From positions 107,447-171,446 of the forward strand of contig JAUIAY010000005.1 in the NCBI GenBank assembly GCA_030425285.1: 64,000 nucleotides of DNA. The letters run 5' to 3'. The notes under the pieces were generated by a model. The model was not told the DNA's origin, searched no databases, and worked only from the letters and a program-made list of their open reading frames with translations. The position numbers were made by a program, and so were the translations under genes. Below, piece after piece: positions 46,766-56,762 of the stretch (positions are counted from its first letter, which is position 1; the number at the start of each line of letters is the position of its first letter). Source of the DNA: Bacteroidia bacterium. GTDB lineage: Bacteria; Bacteroidota; Bacteroidia; Flavobacteriales; Flavobacteriaceae.

Positions 46766-48034
46766 CTAATATTCGCGATAAGCTCCTCTATCAATATTAA
46801 ATGACAGTGAAAAACGCAAGGTATTTTCTAATGGGCTTCTTACTTTTGAAGCCGAGAACAGATAGGATAAATCAATACCTATAATATTGTACTTAAATCC
46901 TGCTCCCAATGCAAAGAATTGTCTAGCTCCTTTTTCCTCCGCTTCGTGGAAATAACCGGCACGAATAGCAAATGAATCTTGATAAGAATATTCAGCCCCT
47001 AAAGCCCAAGTCCACTCCTTCATCTCTTCACTAAAACCACCTGGCGCATCACCAAATGACTGGAACATACCTTGAAAAAATCCTACATCAGGGTCTTTAC
47101 CATCTACTATATAATTAGGGTCATAACTAATCAAAACATCCTCACCTGGTTGTGGGTTATTAGGGTCGATAGCTGGTTGATAACCTTCTTCTCCATCATT
47201 GTTCTCATATTCTAATCTCTCACCGTAAATTGGAGGTGTTGGCACCAATAATTTAGTTACTTCACCAGTTACAGAAATTTTATTGAAATCGTCTAAAATA
47301 AAATCGAATCCAGCTCCCAAACGCAAGGTTGTTGGTTGAAAGTTTTCCTGACCACCTTCATCATACTTAAACTTGGGTCCAATGTTTTGAATGGCAAAGC
47401 CAAAACGGGTTCTACCGTTAAAACTATTATATGCTTGCTCTTCACTTTGGTAATAACCTGAAATATCTACACCAAAAGTACTTGCTGGAATAGCTTCAGG
47501 GTCAACCGCATCAATTTTTAAATCTGAACGCAAGTAACGCATAGTTACAGCCATAGAAAACTGCTCGCTCAACTTCAATGCATAAGAGGCATCTATTGTA
47601 AGTTCATTCGGCTTTGTGATAAGTGCTTCAGAAAATTCGTCCTGCACCAACTCTATTTCCCCTAATGAGAAATACCTAAAACTGGCCGCAAAAGCACTTT
47701 TTTCATTAATTCTATTAAAATAGGTTATGTTACCTAAAAATATATCTTTTACAAGACTACTTAAATAAGGCGTATAACTCACACCAACTCCTTGTTTGGT
47801 TTCTGAAAATGCATATTTAGAAGGATTCCATTGTTGCGAAAACACATCAACAGAAGTTGCCACACCCATATCACCCATTGCAGCTGCTCGAGCATCAGCA
47901 GCAATTAAAACAAATGGCAATCCTGTAGTAATTACTCTTGAATCGAAAGGATTTGGAGTAATCTCTACAACAGTTTGGGCTTGGGTATATGTTGTAATGA
48001 ATAAAACAATCAGTATTAAAATTCGGTTTTTCAT
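46766..48034 (-). CDS. porV: type IX secretion system outer membrane protein PorV
   Basis: 422-residue FadL-like outer-membrane barrel of the type IX secretion system (also LptO), which shuttles cargo from the SprA translocon to PorU. Signal peptide MKNRILILIVLFITTYTQAQ, then the conserved TTGLPFVLIAADARAAAMGDMGVATSVD start of PorV (in pieces), QQWNPSKYAF, and a C-terminal strand LRFSLSFNIDRGAYREY. It follows porU by 33 bases but has its own full promoter in that gap. Confidence 0.95.
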   Translation of the reverse strand: MKNRILILIVLFITTYTQAQTVVEITPNPFDSRVITTGLPFVLIAADARAAAMGDMGVATSVDVFSQQWNPSKYAFSETKQGVGVSYTPYLSSLVKDIFLGNITYFNRINEKSAFAASFRYFSLGEIELVQDEFSEALITKPNELTIDASYALKLSEQFSMAVTMRYLRSDLKIDAVDPEAIPASTFGVDISGYYQSEEQAYNSFNGRTRFGFAIQNIGPKFKYDEGGQENFQPTTLRLGAGFDFILDDFNKISVTGEVTKLLVPTPPIYGERLEYENNDGEEGYQPAIDPNNPQPGEDVLISYDPNYIVDGKDPDVGFFQGMFQSFGDAPGGFSEEMKEWTWALGAEYSYQDSFAIRAGYFHEAEEKGARQFFALGAGFKYNIIGIDLSYLFSASKVRSPLENTLRFSLSFNIDRGAYREY

Positions 48035-48051
48035 GTATTCAATTTATTTAG

Positions 48052-48081
48052 CAAATATAATTTTTTATTATAGTATTACAA
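48052..48081 (-). promoter_or_regulatory. promoter of porV
   Basis: On the minus strand TTG (48081-48079), 19 bases, TATATTTG (48059-48052). Both boxes and spacing fit the Bacteroidota consensus TTG-N17-23-TAnnTTTG, 17 bases before the porV start; the TTG half lies inside the 3' end of porU. Confidence 0.65.
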
Positions 48082-51000
48082 GTTTCTCAATTTTTTCGAC
48101 GGTTTTGTTCAAAAAAGGCGATCTGACCGTTAACTTATAGATATAGACTCCCTTACCTATTTTATCACCAAAATCATCGCGACCGTCCCAAACAATATCT
48201 CGTGACAATGCCGATGTACCATTTCCACAGCATTCTGTTGTATTAGTTTGCCCATTTAAGGTTCTTACCAATTTACCTGAAACGGTGAATATCTGTACTG
48301 AAACGTCCAAAGGCTCAGAACTATTGTGGTTGAACCAAAATTCAGTGTAATTTACAAACGGATTTGGGTAATTAAGCACGTTATTTATCACCAAGCTTTG
48401 GTTTTCATCATGCACAACAAATTGTATTTCGGATGTAGACGAATTGTTATATACATCCCAAGCTTTAAGGGTCAAGGTATGTAAACCTGGTTCCAAATCT
48501 CGCAAAGGATAGGTGGCAGAACCTGCTTGATAATTATCAGTATCTGCTTGGTAGTAGTCATTTAGAACGTATTGATTAGTTTCATCACCATCAATAATAG
48601 CTACAATATCATGTCCAATTCCGTTAGCGGTGTTAATACCATTTTCGTCTTCTAGTTTTACCAACAAACTAGGAGACTCATTGGTGATGCCTCCTGAAAC
48701 AAAACTTTCGTCGTTCATATACAAATTAATAACGGGCCCAATGTTATCTTCTGGAGCGTTGGTATTTAATCCGCCAATAACTATATCTGTAATATTGGCT
48801 CCAGATTGGTCTTCAAGAGCATCATTTCTTTTGGCATAAAAACTTACTCTACCATTACCTTCTGGAATTTCAATATCTCGAGGTACAATAAATTCAAATT
48901 CAAACTGCCCGTTGGCAATAGTAGCCTGACCTCTAAAAATGGCCGCTCCTAATGTTTCAAAATCCATTCTAATTACACGGTTACCATCTCGTGTACCATC
49001 ATTTGCCAGAGTTTGACGTTCAATATTTTTATCGAATACTATAGCAGATAAGATGCCATTGTAATCATTAATCACATTTCCTTGAACATCAGTAACTTCA
49101 CCGGATAATTTGGCTCGACTTAAAGCCTGCAACACTTCATTTGACTGGCCTATTGGGACATCATTGATTTTAGTCAATCTAACATTTGGTTTGCCAAAGG
49201 CCAATTTCATTGCAGGATCGCCAATGAAGAAAACCAATCGTTTTTGTCCAGCACTTGATACTAACTCATCTATTTTGGTCAACCTTAATGCTTCAGCAAT
49301 AGATGGATATTCGTGGTCTTCGTAATTATCATTGTCACTAAAGGAAAACAGATATTCACTTAAGGCTTCGTTGAAATTCCTTCCAATATTCACAAAAATC
49401 TGTCTAGTTGTAGTAATCAAACCAATGGCTCCACCATCCTTATTCCAATAAGTGAACTCACCTGCAGTAGGTCTCAATGGATTGTCAAATCGTGTATATT
49501 CACAGGTTACAGTAACAAACAAGTTAAGCTTGCAAACATTGTTAAGTTCTTGTGCATCTATCTTTTCAAATATTCTTTCTTTTGCCAATCCGTCTTCTCC
49601 TCCATGTCCAAAGTAATTAACAACCAATGCACCATTTTCAATAGCGTTAACCATTACGGTATTGACACTTGGGTATCTATCGCCTCCAGCCGAAGATTCC
49701 TGCAAAAATGCATCCGAATGAATTTTAATTGCATTTATAAATGATTTCTCTTCAGTAACAACATTGGCAATCCTATCAGTTGTTAATTGTAAATCCTCCT
49801 CCCATGCTTCGTCAACATCATCAGATACTACAACAAAATTATTACGCCAGTTACCATATGAAGCTTCTATATAATACGATTCAATTTTATCGACCATTTG
49901 CTTGGCTCGTTGTGGTGTTTCTGCCAATATCCTTCCAACAGCAATATCCAGTTTGTTAAATGTTTGCATACCTCCTTCGTTTTCATCCATCATACCGTAA
50001 AAATCATCAGATACAAATGAACCTGTTAAATTGAAACTATCATAAGCATGCCAAGGCGGTACTATATTAGTATTGTATGAAAGCCTATTCTTGTAATCAT
50101 AGGAGCCGTCACCAAAAAGGCACAAATATTTTAATCGTCTTTCTGGACTACTGGCATTGTCATACACATACTTAACCAAATTTCTAATAGCACCAATATC
50201 TTGATTTCCGGTACTGAACTCTTTATAGATTTGACTTAATCTAACAACCTTGACATTCAAACCGTTTCGCGTTCTATTAATCTGTGCTAAACGTTCAGCC
50301 TGGCTGTATAAACTATTTGGGGTCACAATCAAGTAATCGATATCCTCAAAAATACCTTGAGAATTGTTAAAAATTGTTCCTTTCAAATTTTGGTTGGAAA
50401 CCGACGGGTTGGAAACCATAATAGGTTGATAATAGTTTCCACCTACAATAGCATACTTTTTTAAAGATCCCAAAGGAGATGTAAAACTTATTGTTGCTTC
50501 GGAATTAGCATTCACATAATTACCCACATTATATATGTCGGTAACATCCCAAATTTCATTTACTTGCGACGCATTGGCAACTTGATATTCACCAATCCCA
50601 GAAACCGTAGTTACATCATTGTTGTAAAAAGTAAACTGCGCCCCTGAATAGCTCAATGCTCTAGTAGCTTCCAGCGAAATATAATCTATATAGGCTTGAG
50701 CAGAAGGATTACCATTGTTGTTATAGGATAAACTAACCGTGACATTTTCACCACTTAAACTGATATCTTCATCATAGGTTGCTTCGCTAGCTAGTGCCGA
50801 ATCGTTTGTGGCAGGAATAGTCAAATTCACAACGGAATTCCCATTGACACCCACTTGCATGGTTGTTGGGATTTCAGAAGTAGAAGCCACATAAACCTTA
50901 AACCTTACTGGTTCAACTGTTACTAAATTAGGAAAATTGAATTCAAATGATTTATCGGTCTCTATACCAAATCTATCACCAAACCATCTCCTACCAACAC

Positions 51001-51937
51001 TCACTAAATTATATTCGTCAAGTTCGTGAAATTGATAATCTTGAAAGGTATCGATAACCATATCTATACTACCAGAAGGCTGAATAAACGGTTGAATACG
51101 TTTTCCATTACCAGGACTGATATTAATGTAATAATAGGTATTATCTGTGTAACAGTTGATATTAGTATTTCTTGAAGCATCGTAACCTCTAGGTCCTTCT
51201 GCATAAAACAAGATATAATCATGGTCATGAAAATACCCGTCTGTCTCCCCAATAATCCGAATGGCGTTTTCCTCAATATCAAACGGATAAGGTTCAGAAT
51301 TTTCATAAGGGATCATCCTTCCGCCATTGCCGTACAATTTAATACTTCTAGGGTCAACACCATCTACATTTATACCCAACTGTTCCAAAAAACTTCTTGA
51401 TAGTTTATAAACTCCCGTTTTATCTACTTGAAATCGATACCACGACCCAGAGCTCAAAGCAGAATTTGTTATAGTACGTCTGTTGGAATTTCTATTAACA
51501 ATACTAGAATTTCGGTAAGAAACCGTGAATGATGTTACCTTTTTATAATTGCCATTCTCTTTTACAATAGGTGATAATGTCAAAAAAGCCGTTTTTTTAT
51601 CACGCGCTATGGAATTATTAAGCTCAAACTTAATAGCATTTGGAATCAATCGTAAATCTAAACTTGCCAATTCAGCTCTAGAAATTGGCGCATAGGACAC
51701 ATTTTCCAGTTGAGTAGATGTTTCATCTACCATTTGTTGAATATCCCATTGGGCAACAAATTGGATACCTTGGGAGGGATCAAAACAAAAATTTTCAGCA
51801 TTAAAACTGGGTATCGAAACTCTATAAGATTCAGTTGCAACTGTTTTGGAATTCCCCCAAGTTATATTGAAAGATTTTTGCTGCGAAAAAGTCGCAAAAG
51901 AAGCGAGTATGGTTAGTAGAACTATTTTCTTTTTCAT
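48068..51937 (-). CDS. porU: type IX secretion system sortase PorU
   Basis: 1289-residue cell-surface peptidase that removes the C-terminal sorting domain from type IX cargo and attaches it to lipopolysaccharide. Signal peptide at the start (MKKKIVLLTILASFATFS), N-terminal beta domains, then a gingipain-like C25 catalytic domain with LCLFGDGSYDYKN, VNYFGHGGEDGLA (catalytic His) and TVTCEYTRFDNPLRP (catalytic Cys). The C-terminus NNVLNYPNPFVNYTEFWFNH ... GKGVYIYKLTV is a CTD-like domain. Adjacent to porV, as in other gliding flavobacteria, and divergent from gldJ. Confidence 0.97.
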   Translation of the reverse strand: MKKKIVLLTILASFATFSQQKSFNITWGNSKTVATESYRVSIPSFNAENFCFDPSQGIQFVAQWDIQQMVDETSTQLENVSYAPISRAELASLDLRLIPNAIKFELNNSIARDKKTAFLTLSPIVKENGNYKKVTSFTVSYRNSSIVNRNSNRRTITNSALSSGSWYRFQVDKTGVYKLSRSFLEQLGINVDGVDPRSIKLYGNGGRMIPYENSEPYPFDIEENAIRIIGETDGYFHDHDYILFYAEGPRGYDASRNTNINCYTDNTYYYINISPGNGKRIQPFIQPSGSIDMVIDTFQDYQFHELDEYNLVSVGRRWFGDRFGIETDKSFEFNFPNLVTVEPVRFKVYVASTSEIPTTMQVGVNGNSVVNLTIPATNDSALASEATYDEDISLSGENVTVSLSYNNNGNPSAQAYIDYISLEATRALSYSGAQFTFYNNDVTTVSGIGEYQVANASQVNEIWDVTDIYNVGNYVNANSEATISFTSPLGSLKKYAIVGGNYYQPIMVSNPSVSNQNLKGTIFNNSQGIFEDIDYLIVTPNSLYSQAERLAQINRTRNGLNVKVVRLSQIYKEFSTGNQDIGAIRNLVKYVYDNASSPERRLKYLCLFGDGSYDYKNRLSYNTNIVPPWHAYDSFNLTGSFVSDDFYGMMDENEGGMQTFNKLDIAVGRILAETPQRAKQMVDKIESYYIEASYGNWRNNFVVVSDDVDEAWEEDLQLTTDRIANVVTEEKSFINAIKIHSDAFLQESSAGGDRYPSVNTVMVNAIENGALVVNYFGHGGEDGLAKERIFEKIDAQELNNVCKLNLFVTVTCEYTRFDNPLRPTAGEFTYWNKDGGAIGLITTTRQIFVNIGRNFNEALSEYLFSFSDNDNYEDHEYPSIAEALRLTKIDELVSSAGQKRLVFFIGDPAMKLAFGKPNVRLTKINDVPIGQSNEVLQALSRAKLSGEVTDVQGNVINDYNGILSAIVFDKNIERQTLANDGTRDGNRVIRMDFETLGAAIFRGQATIANGQFEFEFIVPRDIEIPEGNGRVSFYAKRNDALEDQSGANITDIVIGGLNTNAPEDNIGPVINLYMNDESFVSGGITNESPSLLVKLEDENGINTANGIGHDIVAIIDGDETNQYVLNDYYQADTDNYQAGSATYPLRDLEPGLHTLTLKAWDVYNNSSTSEIQFVVHDENQSLVINNVLNYPNPFVNYTEFWFNHNSSEPLDVSVQIFTVSGKLVRTLNGQTNTTECCGNGTSALSRDIVWDGRDDFGDKIGKGVYIYKLTVRSPFLNKTVEKIEKLVIL

Positions 51938-52206
51938 TACACAAATAACGCGATTTAAGTAGTCTTATTATGAAAAAAACTATTTTTTTGAAAAACGTAT
52001 CAAATTTACAATAATAAAATAGAAAATTGGTCGTTATATGACACTAAAACAACGTTGAAATACACAAAAAACATCGGTGTAATGCATTATAAATAGGACG
52101 AAATGCACATTTTTTTGTTTAAAAATCAAAAAATTGCTTGTATTCTTAGGTTTAATTCTTATATTGCGACACCAAAAATATTAATGGCTTACTTAAAAGT
52201 ATGGAT

Positions 52207-53889
52207 ATGAAAAAAGTAATAACAGTCAAGATACTTCTAGTTTTAGCGGTATCGGTCACAATGGTTGGTTGTAAAAGATCATCCAGCTCTAACAGCTCCA
52301 GAGCTACTGGTTGGGACATAAATTCCAAAGATGGCGGTTTTCAATACAACACAAGTTATAAAGGGCAGGAAGCTGGACCTGGACTTGTAATGATTGAAGG
52401 CGGTACATTTACCATGGGTAAAGTTCAAGATGACGTTATGCATGATTGGAACAATACACCTAACCAACAACACGTACAATCATTCTATATGGATGAGACA
52501 GAGGTTACCAATTTAATGTACATGGAATATTTAGATTGGATTAAACGAGTTTACCCACCTACAGAAGATAATTTCAGACAAATATACAATGGTGCCTTAC
52601 CAGATACATTGGTTTGGAGAAACCGTTTAGGCTATAACGAAGTAATGACCGAAAATTATTTACGCCATCCAGGTTATGCAGAATACCCTGTTGTAGGTGT
52701 TAGTTGGATACAGGCTGTAGAATTTGCAAACTGGCGTTCTGATCGTGTAAATGAAGCTGCTTTGGAAGATGCTGGTTATATTAAAAGAGATGCAAAACTA
52801 AATGATGTGTCTTCAGATGCTACATTCAGCACAGATACTTATATTAATGCTCCTACCCAAGTTTATGGTGGAAATACAGAACTTACTGATCCTGCAAGCA
52901 CAGGAAACAGAAGAGTTCAAACAGATGCTAATGGAGATCCTATAGGAGTTTATGCAACCCGAGAAACTGGTATTATTTCTCCAAAATATAGACTGCCAAC
53001 TGAAGCAGAATGGGAATACGCAGCTCTAGGATTAACTTCCATTAGAAACTATAACGTTTATAGAGGTCGAAAAAAATATCCTTGGGATGGACAATATACA
53101 CGTTCTGGAAAACGTAAAGTACGTGGTGACCAATTAGCTAACTTCAAGCAGGGTAAAGGTGACTATGGCGGAATTGCAGGATGGTCTGATGATGGTGCCG
53201 ATATTACCAATGCCGTGAAGTCTTACGAACCAAATGATTTTGGTCTTTATGATATGGCTGGTAATGTTGCTGAATGGGTTGCTGACGTTTATAGACCGAT
53301 TGTTGATGATGAATTTAATGATTTCAACTATTATCGCGGTAACGTTTATACTAAAAATGAATTAAACGAAGATGGAACCGTAAAGGTCGTTATGCCAGGT
53401 GAAATTGTATTTGATACCCTATCTAACGGTAAAGTTGTTGCAAGAGATTTACCAGGTGAAATTTCCACTGTACCTGTTAATGAAGATGAAACCTATTTAA
53501 GAACCAACTTTGACAGAAGTGACAACAGAAACTTTAGAGATGGAGACCAAAGCTCTTCTAGATTCTATCGTGAAAGCTTTGATGAAGAAGAAGGTGGTGC
53601 TGGAATGAGTGATACTCGTAAAATGTATAATTCTCCAAAGCACAGTATCGAAACGGATTCTGCTGGACAAATGATAAAGGAATATGATAAGTCAGACAAA
53701 CGTACTTCTTTAATCAATGACGAAGTTCGCGTTTACAAAGGAGGTTCCTGGAGAGATCGTGAGTATTGGTTAGATCCAGCTCAAAGACGCTATTTCCCTC
53801 AAGATATGGCAACAGACTATATTGGATTTAGATGTGCTATGTCTCGTGTAGGATCAAAATCTGAAAGTAAAAATAAAACTAAAAACTAA
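52207..53889 (+). CDS. gldJ: gliding motility lipoprotein GldJ
   Basis: About 560 residues. Lipoprotein signal MKKVITVKILLVLAVSVTMVGCKR, then a formylglycine-generating-enzyme/sulfatase-modifying fold: MIEGGTFTMG, MDETEVTN, YPVVGVSWIQAVEFANW, YRLPTEAEWEYAA, LYDMAGNVAEWVAD and GGSWRDREYW. GldJ lacks the enzymatic role and is an outer-membrane-associated structural protein needed for gliding and type IX secretion. An ATG two codons upstream (52201) is equally possible. Divergent from porU across 263-269 bases (51938-52206), an AT-rich gap with no ORF. Confidence 0.95.
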   Translation: MKKVITVKILLVLAVSVTMVGCKRSSSSNSSRATGWDINSKDGGFQYNTSYKGQEAGPGLVMIEGGTFTMGKVQDDVMHDWNNTPNQQHVQSFYMDETEVTNLMYMEYLDWIKRVYPPTEDNFRQIYNGALPDTLVWRNRLGYNEVMTENYLRHPGYAEYPVVGVSWIQAVEFANWRSDRVNEAALEDAGYIKRDAKLNDVSSDATFSTDTYINAPTQVYGGNTELTDPASTGNRRVQTDANGDPIGVYATRETGIISPKYRLPTEAEWEYAALGLTSIRNYNVYRGRKKYPWDGQYTRSGKRKVRGDQLANFKQGKGDYGGIAGWSDDGADITNAVKSYEPNDFGLYDMAGNVAEWVADVYRPIVDDEFNDFNYYRGNVYTKNELNEDGTVKVVMPGEIVFDTLSNGKVVARDLPGEISTVPVNEDETYLRTNFDRSDNRNFRDGDQSSSRFYRESFDEEEGGAGMSDTRKMYNSPKHSIETDSAGQMIKEYDKSDKRTSLINDEVRVYKGGSWRDREYWLDPAQRRYFPQDMATDYIGFRCAMSRVGSKSESKNKTKN

Positions 53890-53909
53890 TTTTAGTTTTC
53901 AAATAAATC

Positions 53910-53941
53910 AAAAAGTCCTGACTGTTGTCAGGACTTTTTTT
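53910..53941 (+). terminator. intrinsic terminator after gldJ
   Basis: AAAAGTCCTGAC (53911-53922) and GTCAGGACTTTT (53927-53938) form a perfect 12-bp stem with a TGTT loop and seven T. It lies before the murF ATG. Confidence 0.93.
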
Positions 53942-53954
53942 ATACATTTATTTT

Positions 53955-55238
53955 ATGAATATTAACCAATTACACCAATATTATCTAGATTGTGATTCGA
54001 TAACCACAGATACGAGAAAAATATCAACAAACGCCATGTTTTTTGCCCTAAAAGGTGATAATTTTGATGGCAACACTTTCACCAAAGAAGCCATTGCAAG
54101 AGGTGCCAAATTTGTGGTTATAGACAATCCTCAATTTCAGGAAGAACCTTATACCATATTGGTAGATAATGTGTTGAAAACCTTGCAGCAACTCGCCTCT
54201 TTTCACAGGGATTATTTGGGGCTTAAAATTATAGCTTTAACTGGTAGTAATGGTAAAACCACCACCAAAGAGCTTATCAATGTCGTACTATCAACAACTT
54301 ATAAAACCAGTGCCACTATCGGTAATTTAAACAACCACATTGGTGTTCCATTAACATTGTTGAGCATGACTAAAGACACTGAAATAGGTATTGTGGAAAT
54401 GGGCGCAAACCATCAAAAGGAAATTGAACTCCTATGCAGTATAGCAAAACCTGATTTTGGGTATATAACAAATTTTGGTAAGGCTCATTTAGAAGGATTT
54501 GGTGGTATAGAAGGTGTTATAAAAGGAAAATCTGAAATGTACACCTATTTGATTTCAAACGATAAATCTATTTTTATCAATTCTGATGACCCTACTCAAG
54601 TTGAAAAAACTTCAGAAGGAGAAACAATCCGTTTTGGTACAAAACCTGATAATGAATCAATAATTACCTTAGTAAAAGCTGACCCATTTGTTGAAGTCAA
54701 ATTTATGGACACTATTATTCAAAGTAATTTAATAGGTGCTTACAATTTTGGAAACATATCTGCTGCTACAGCTATTGGAAACTACTTTCATGTTCCTGTA
54801 AGTCAAATTAAAAAAGCTATAGAAGGCTATATTCCTGACAATAATCGTTCTCAAATCATAAATAAAGGAACAACCAAAATAATTCTTGATGCCTATAATG
54901 CCAATCCCTCGAGTATGACGGCTGCACTACAAAATCTAGATAAACAAAATCACCCTAACAGGATGATTGTTTTGGGCGATATGTTTGAATTAGGTGATGC
55001 AGCGTATACAGAACATCAATCAATTAGAAATCTCGTAGAATCATTAGACTTTAATGTCAAAATTTTGATAGGCGAAAACTTCTATAAAACAAAAAACAAT
55101 ACTAGTACAATTGATTACTTTAAATCCTTTACAGATTTCAGAGAAGCCTCTGAAAAGTATGATTTTGAAAATACCTTAATATTGATAAAAGGATCCAGAG
55201 GTATGGCATTGGAACGTGTACTAGATTTATGGAACTAA
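53955..55238 (+). CDS. murF: UDP-N-acetylmuramoyl-tripeptide--D-alanyl-D-alanine ligase
   Basis: About 427 residues. MurF adds D-Ala-D-Ala to the UDP-MurNAc-tripeptide in the cytoplasm. The Mur-ligase P-loop LTGSNGKTTTKELI lies near residue 94, followed by TIGNLNNHIGVPLTLL, EMGANHQKEIELL and the C-terminal DAYNANPSSMTAALQNL. The frame is open upstream to 53925, but that lies within the gldJ terminator, so the ATG at 53955 is chosen. Single-gene unit ending at the terminator 55257-55291. Confidence 0.95.
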   Translation: MNINQLHQYYLDCDSITTDTRKISTNAMFFALKGDNFDGNTFTKEAIARGAKFVVIDNPQFQEEPYTILVDNVLKTLQQLASFHRDYLGLKIIALTGSNGKTTTKELINVVLSTTYKTSATIGNLNNHIGVPLTLLSMTKDTEIGIVEMGANHQKEIELLCSIAKPDFGYITNFGKAHLEGFGGIEGVIKGKSEMYTYLISNDKSIFINSDDPTQVEKTSEGETIRFGTKPDNESIITLVKADPFVEVKFMDTIIQSNLIGAYNFGNISAATAIGNYFHVPVSQIKKAIEGYIPDNNRSQIINKGTTKIILDAYNANPSSMTAALQNLDKQNHPNRMIVLGDMFELGDAAYTEHQSIRNLVESLDFNVKILIGENFYKTKNNTSTIDYFKSFTDFREASEKYDFENTLILIKGSRGMALERVLDLWN

Positions 55239-55256
55239 TTAGTTCTCTGTATAAAC

Positions 55257-55291
55257 AAAAAATCCTAATGCTGATGCATTAGGATTTTTTT
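55257..55291. terminator. bidirectional terminator between murF and tRNA-Val
   Basis: AATCCTAATGC (55261-55271) and GCATTAGGATT (55276-55286) with A and T tracts outside, stem perfect for 13 bp. It serves murF on plus and the tRNA pair on minus. Confidence 0.92.
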
Positions 55292-55292
55292 G

Positions 55293-55367
55293 TGGGTCAT
55301 ACTGGATTCGAACCAGTGACTTCTACCCTGTCAAGGTAACACTCTGAACCAACTGAGTTAATGACCC
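55293..55367 (-). tRNA. tRNA-Val (anticodon GAC)
   Basis: Read on the minus strand, acceptor GGGTCAT pairs with ATGACCC; D-loop CAGTTGG, anticodon loop TTGACAG (anticodon GAC, codon GUC), T-loop TTCGAATC. The CCA end is not encoded. The G-U pair in the anticodon stem is tolerated. Downstream member of a pair with the TAC tRNA. Confidence 0.9.
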
Positions 55368-55372
55368 AAAAT

Positions 55373-55401
55373 AAAAAAGTCCGCTTAAAAACGGACTTTT
55401 T
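55373..55401. terminator. hairpin between the two valine tRNAs
   Basis: AAAAGTCCG (55375-55383) and CGGACTTTT (55392-55400), perfect 9-bp stem with an 8-base loop, and T runs on both strands. It lies 5 bases past one tRNA and 2 before the next. Confidence 0.75.
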
Positions 55402-55402
55402 G

Positions 55403-55477
55403 TGGGCGATGAGGGATTCGAACCCCCGACCCCCTCGGTGTAAACGAGGTGCTCTGAACCAACTGAGCTAATCGCCC
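55403..55477 (-). tRNA. tRNA-Val (anticodon TAC)
   Basis: On the minus strand acceptor GGGCGAT pairs with ATCGCCC; anticodon stem CCTCG / CGAGG encloses loop TTTACAC with anticodon TAC (codons GUA/GUG). T-loop TTCGAATC. The CCA end is not encoded. First tRNA of the pair behind a full promoter. Confidence 0.93.
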
Positions 55478-55492
55478 TATGTAATTGGATTG

Positions 55493-55521
55493 CAAATATA
55501 AAGTAGTTTTTCTTACCGCAA
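55493..55521 (-). promoter_or_regulatory. promoter of the valine tRNA pair
   Basis: On the minus strand TTG (55521-55519), 18 bases, TATATTTG (55500-55493), 15 bases before the mature 5' end of tRNA-Val(TAC). A full match to the Bacteroidota consensus and spacing. Confidence 0.7.
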
Positions 55522-55541
55522 AACTTTTTTTGATAAAAAAA

Positions 55542-56759
55542 TCAAATTATTTCTGCCACTACAAAAGTGCTTCCGCCAATATAAATTAAATCGTCAGAAT
55601 TAGCCTTTAATTTAGCTTTTTCAAGAGCATCATTAACGCTATTACAAGCTTCACCCTCAAACCCAAAACCATCAAACTTGCTTTTTAAAACAGATACATC
55701 TAGTCCTCTAGGCACGTCTGGCTTACAATAAAAATAATAAGCATCATTTGGTAATAAATGAACTATTGAATTGATATCTTTATCATTGACAACCCCAAAA
55801 ACTAGGAACAAATTATTGAATTTTTCAGTTTGCAATTGTTTCATGACCAGTTGCAAACCTTCTTTGTTATGGGCTGTATCACATATAATTTTGGGATTGG
55901 TTTGTAAAACCTGCCATCTCCCTTTCAATCCCGTATTTTTGACTACGTTTAATAATCCATTTTGTATGGGCCTATCTTTAATATTATAGCCCAAGCTATT
56001 TAAAACCTCAATTGTTTTTACTACCGTTTTAATATTGTACTGTTGGTAATTCCCTTTTAAATCTGATTGATAGGTGGCAACACTTTCTTTATCTACAAAA
56101 AATATAGGCACTTTTTTACCCTTCGCTACATTTCTAAAAACGTGCTCCGTTTGTTTATGCCATTCACCAATTACAACAGGTGTTTGTTCTTTTATAATAC
56201 CCGCCTTTTCAAATGCAATTTTTTCTAAAGTATCACCCAAAAACTGCATATGGTCAAAACCTATATTGGTTATTACTGAAACTTCTGGATGGATGATATT
56301 TGTTGAATCCAACCGTCCACCCAATCCCACTTCTATTACAGCTATATCAACTTGTTGTTTAGCAAAATAGTCTAGAGCCATTCCTGAAGTCATCTCAAAA
56401 AAAGACAAGTGATTATGATTCAAAAATGCTTCATTGCGTTTAATGAAACCCATAACAAACTGCTTACTGACCATCTTACCATTGACCTTGATACGTTCCC
56501 TAAAATCCTTTAAATGAGGTGAGGTAAAGAGTCCTACATTTAAACCTGACTCTTGTAAAATGGAGGCTAGCATATGACTGGTTGAACCTTTACCATTGGT
56601 TCCAGCTACATGTATGAATTTTATTTTTTGTTGAGGGTTATTAAGATGATGGGCTAGTTTAATAGAATTCCCTAAATCTGCCTTATAAGCTGATTTACCT
56701 TGCCTTTGATACATTGGAAGTTTGGAAAACATCCAGTTTAAAGTATCTTGATATGTCAT
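55542..56759 (-). CDS. folC: folylpolyglutamate synthase / dihydrofolate synthase
   Basis: 405-residue Mur-ligase-fold enzyme that adds glutamate to dihydropteroate and to folates. P-loop HVAGTNGKGSTSHML (about 50-64), SPHLKDFRERIKVNG, AVIEVGLGGRLDSTNI and ITNIGFDHMQFLGDT are all family motifs; ICDTAHNKEGLQL marks the C-terminal domain. It lies 3 bases after tonB, so it is the last gene of the exbB-exbD-tonB unit. No dihydropteroate synthase gene is visible. Confidence 0.93.
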   Translation of the reverse strand: MTYQDTLNWMFSKLPMYQRQGKSAYKADLGNSIKLAHHLNNPQQKIKFIHVAGTNGKGSTSHMLASILQESGLNVGLFTSPHLKDFRERIKVNGKMVSKQFVMGFIKRNEAFLNHNHLSFFEMTSGMALDYFAKQQVDIAVIEVGLGGRLDSTNIIHPEVSVITNIGFDHMQFLGDTLEKIAFEKAGIIKEQTPVVIGEWHKQTEHVFRNVAKGKKVPIFFVDKESVATYQSDLKGNYQQYNIKTVVKTIEVLNSLGYNIKDRPIQNGLLNVVKNTGLKGRWQVLQTNPKIICDTAHNKEGLQLVMKQLQTEKFNNLFLVFGVVNDKDINSIVHLLPNDAYYFYCKPDVPRGLDVSVLKSKFDGFGFEGEACNSVNDALEKAKLKANSDDLIYIGGSTFVVAEII

Positions 56760-56762
56760 GAA

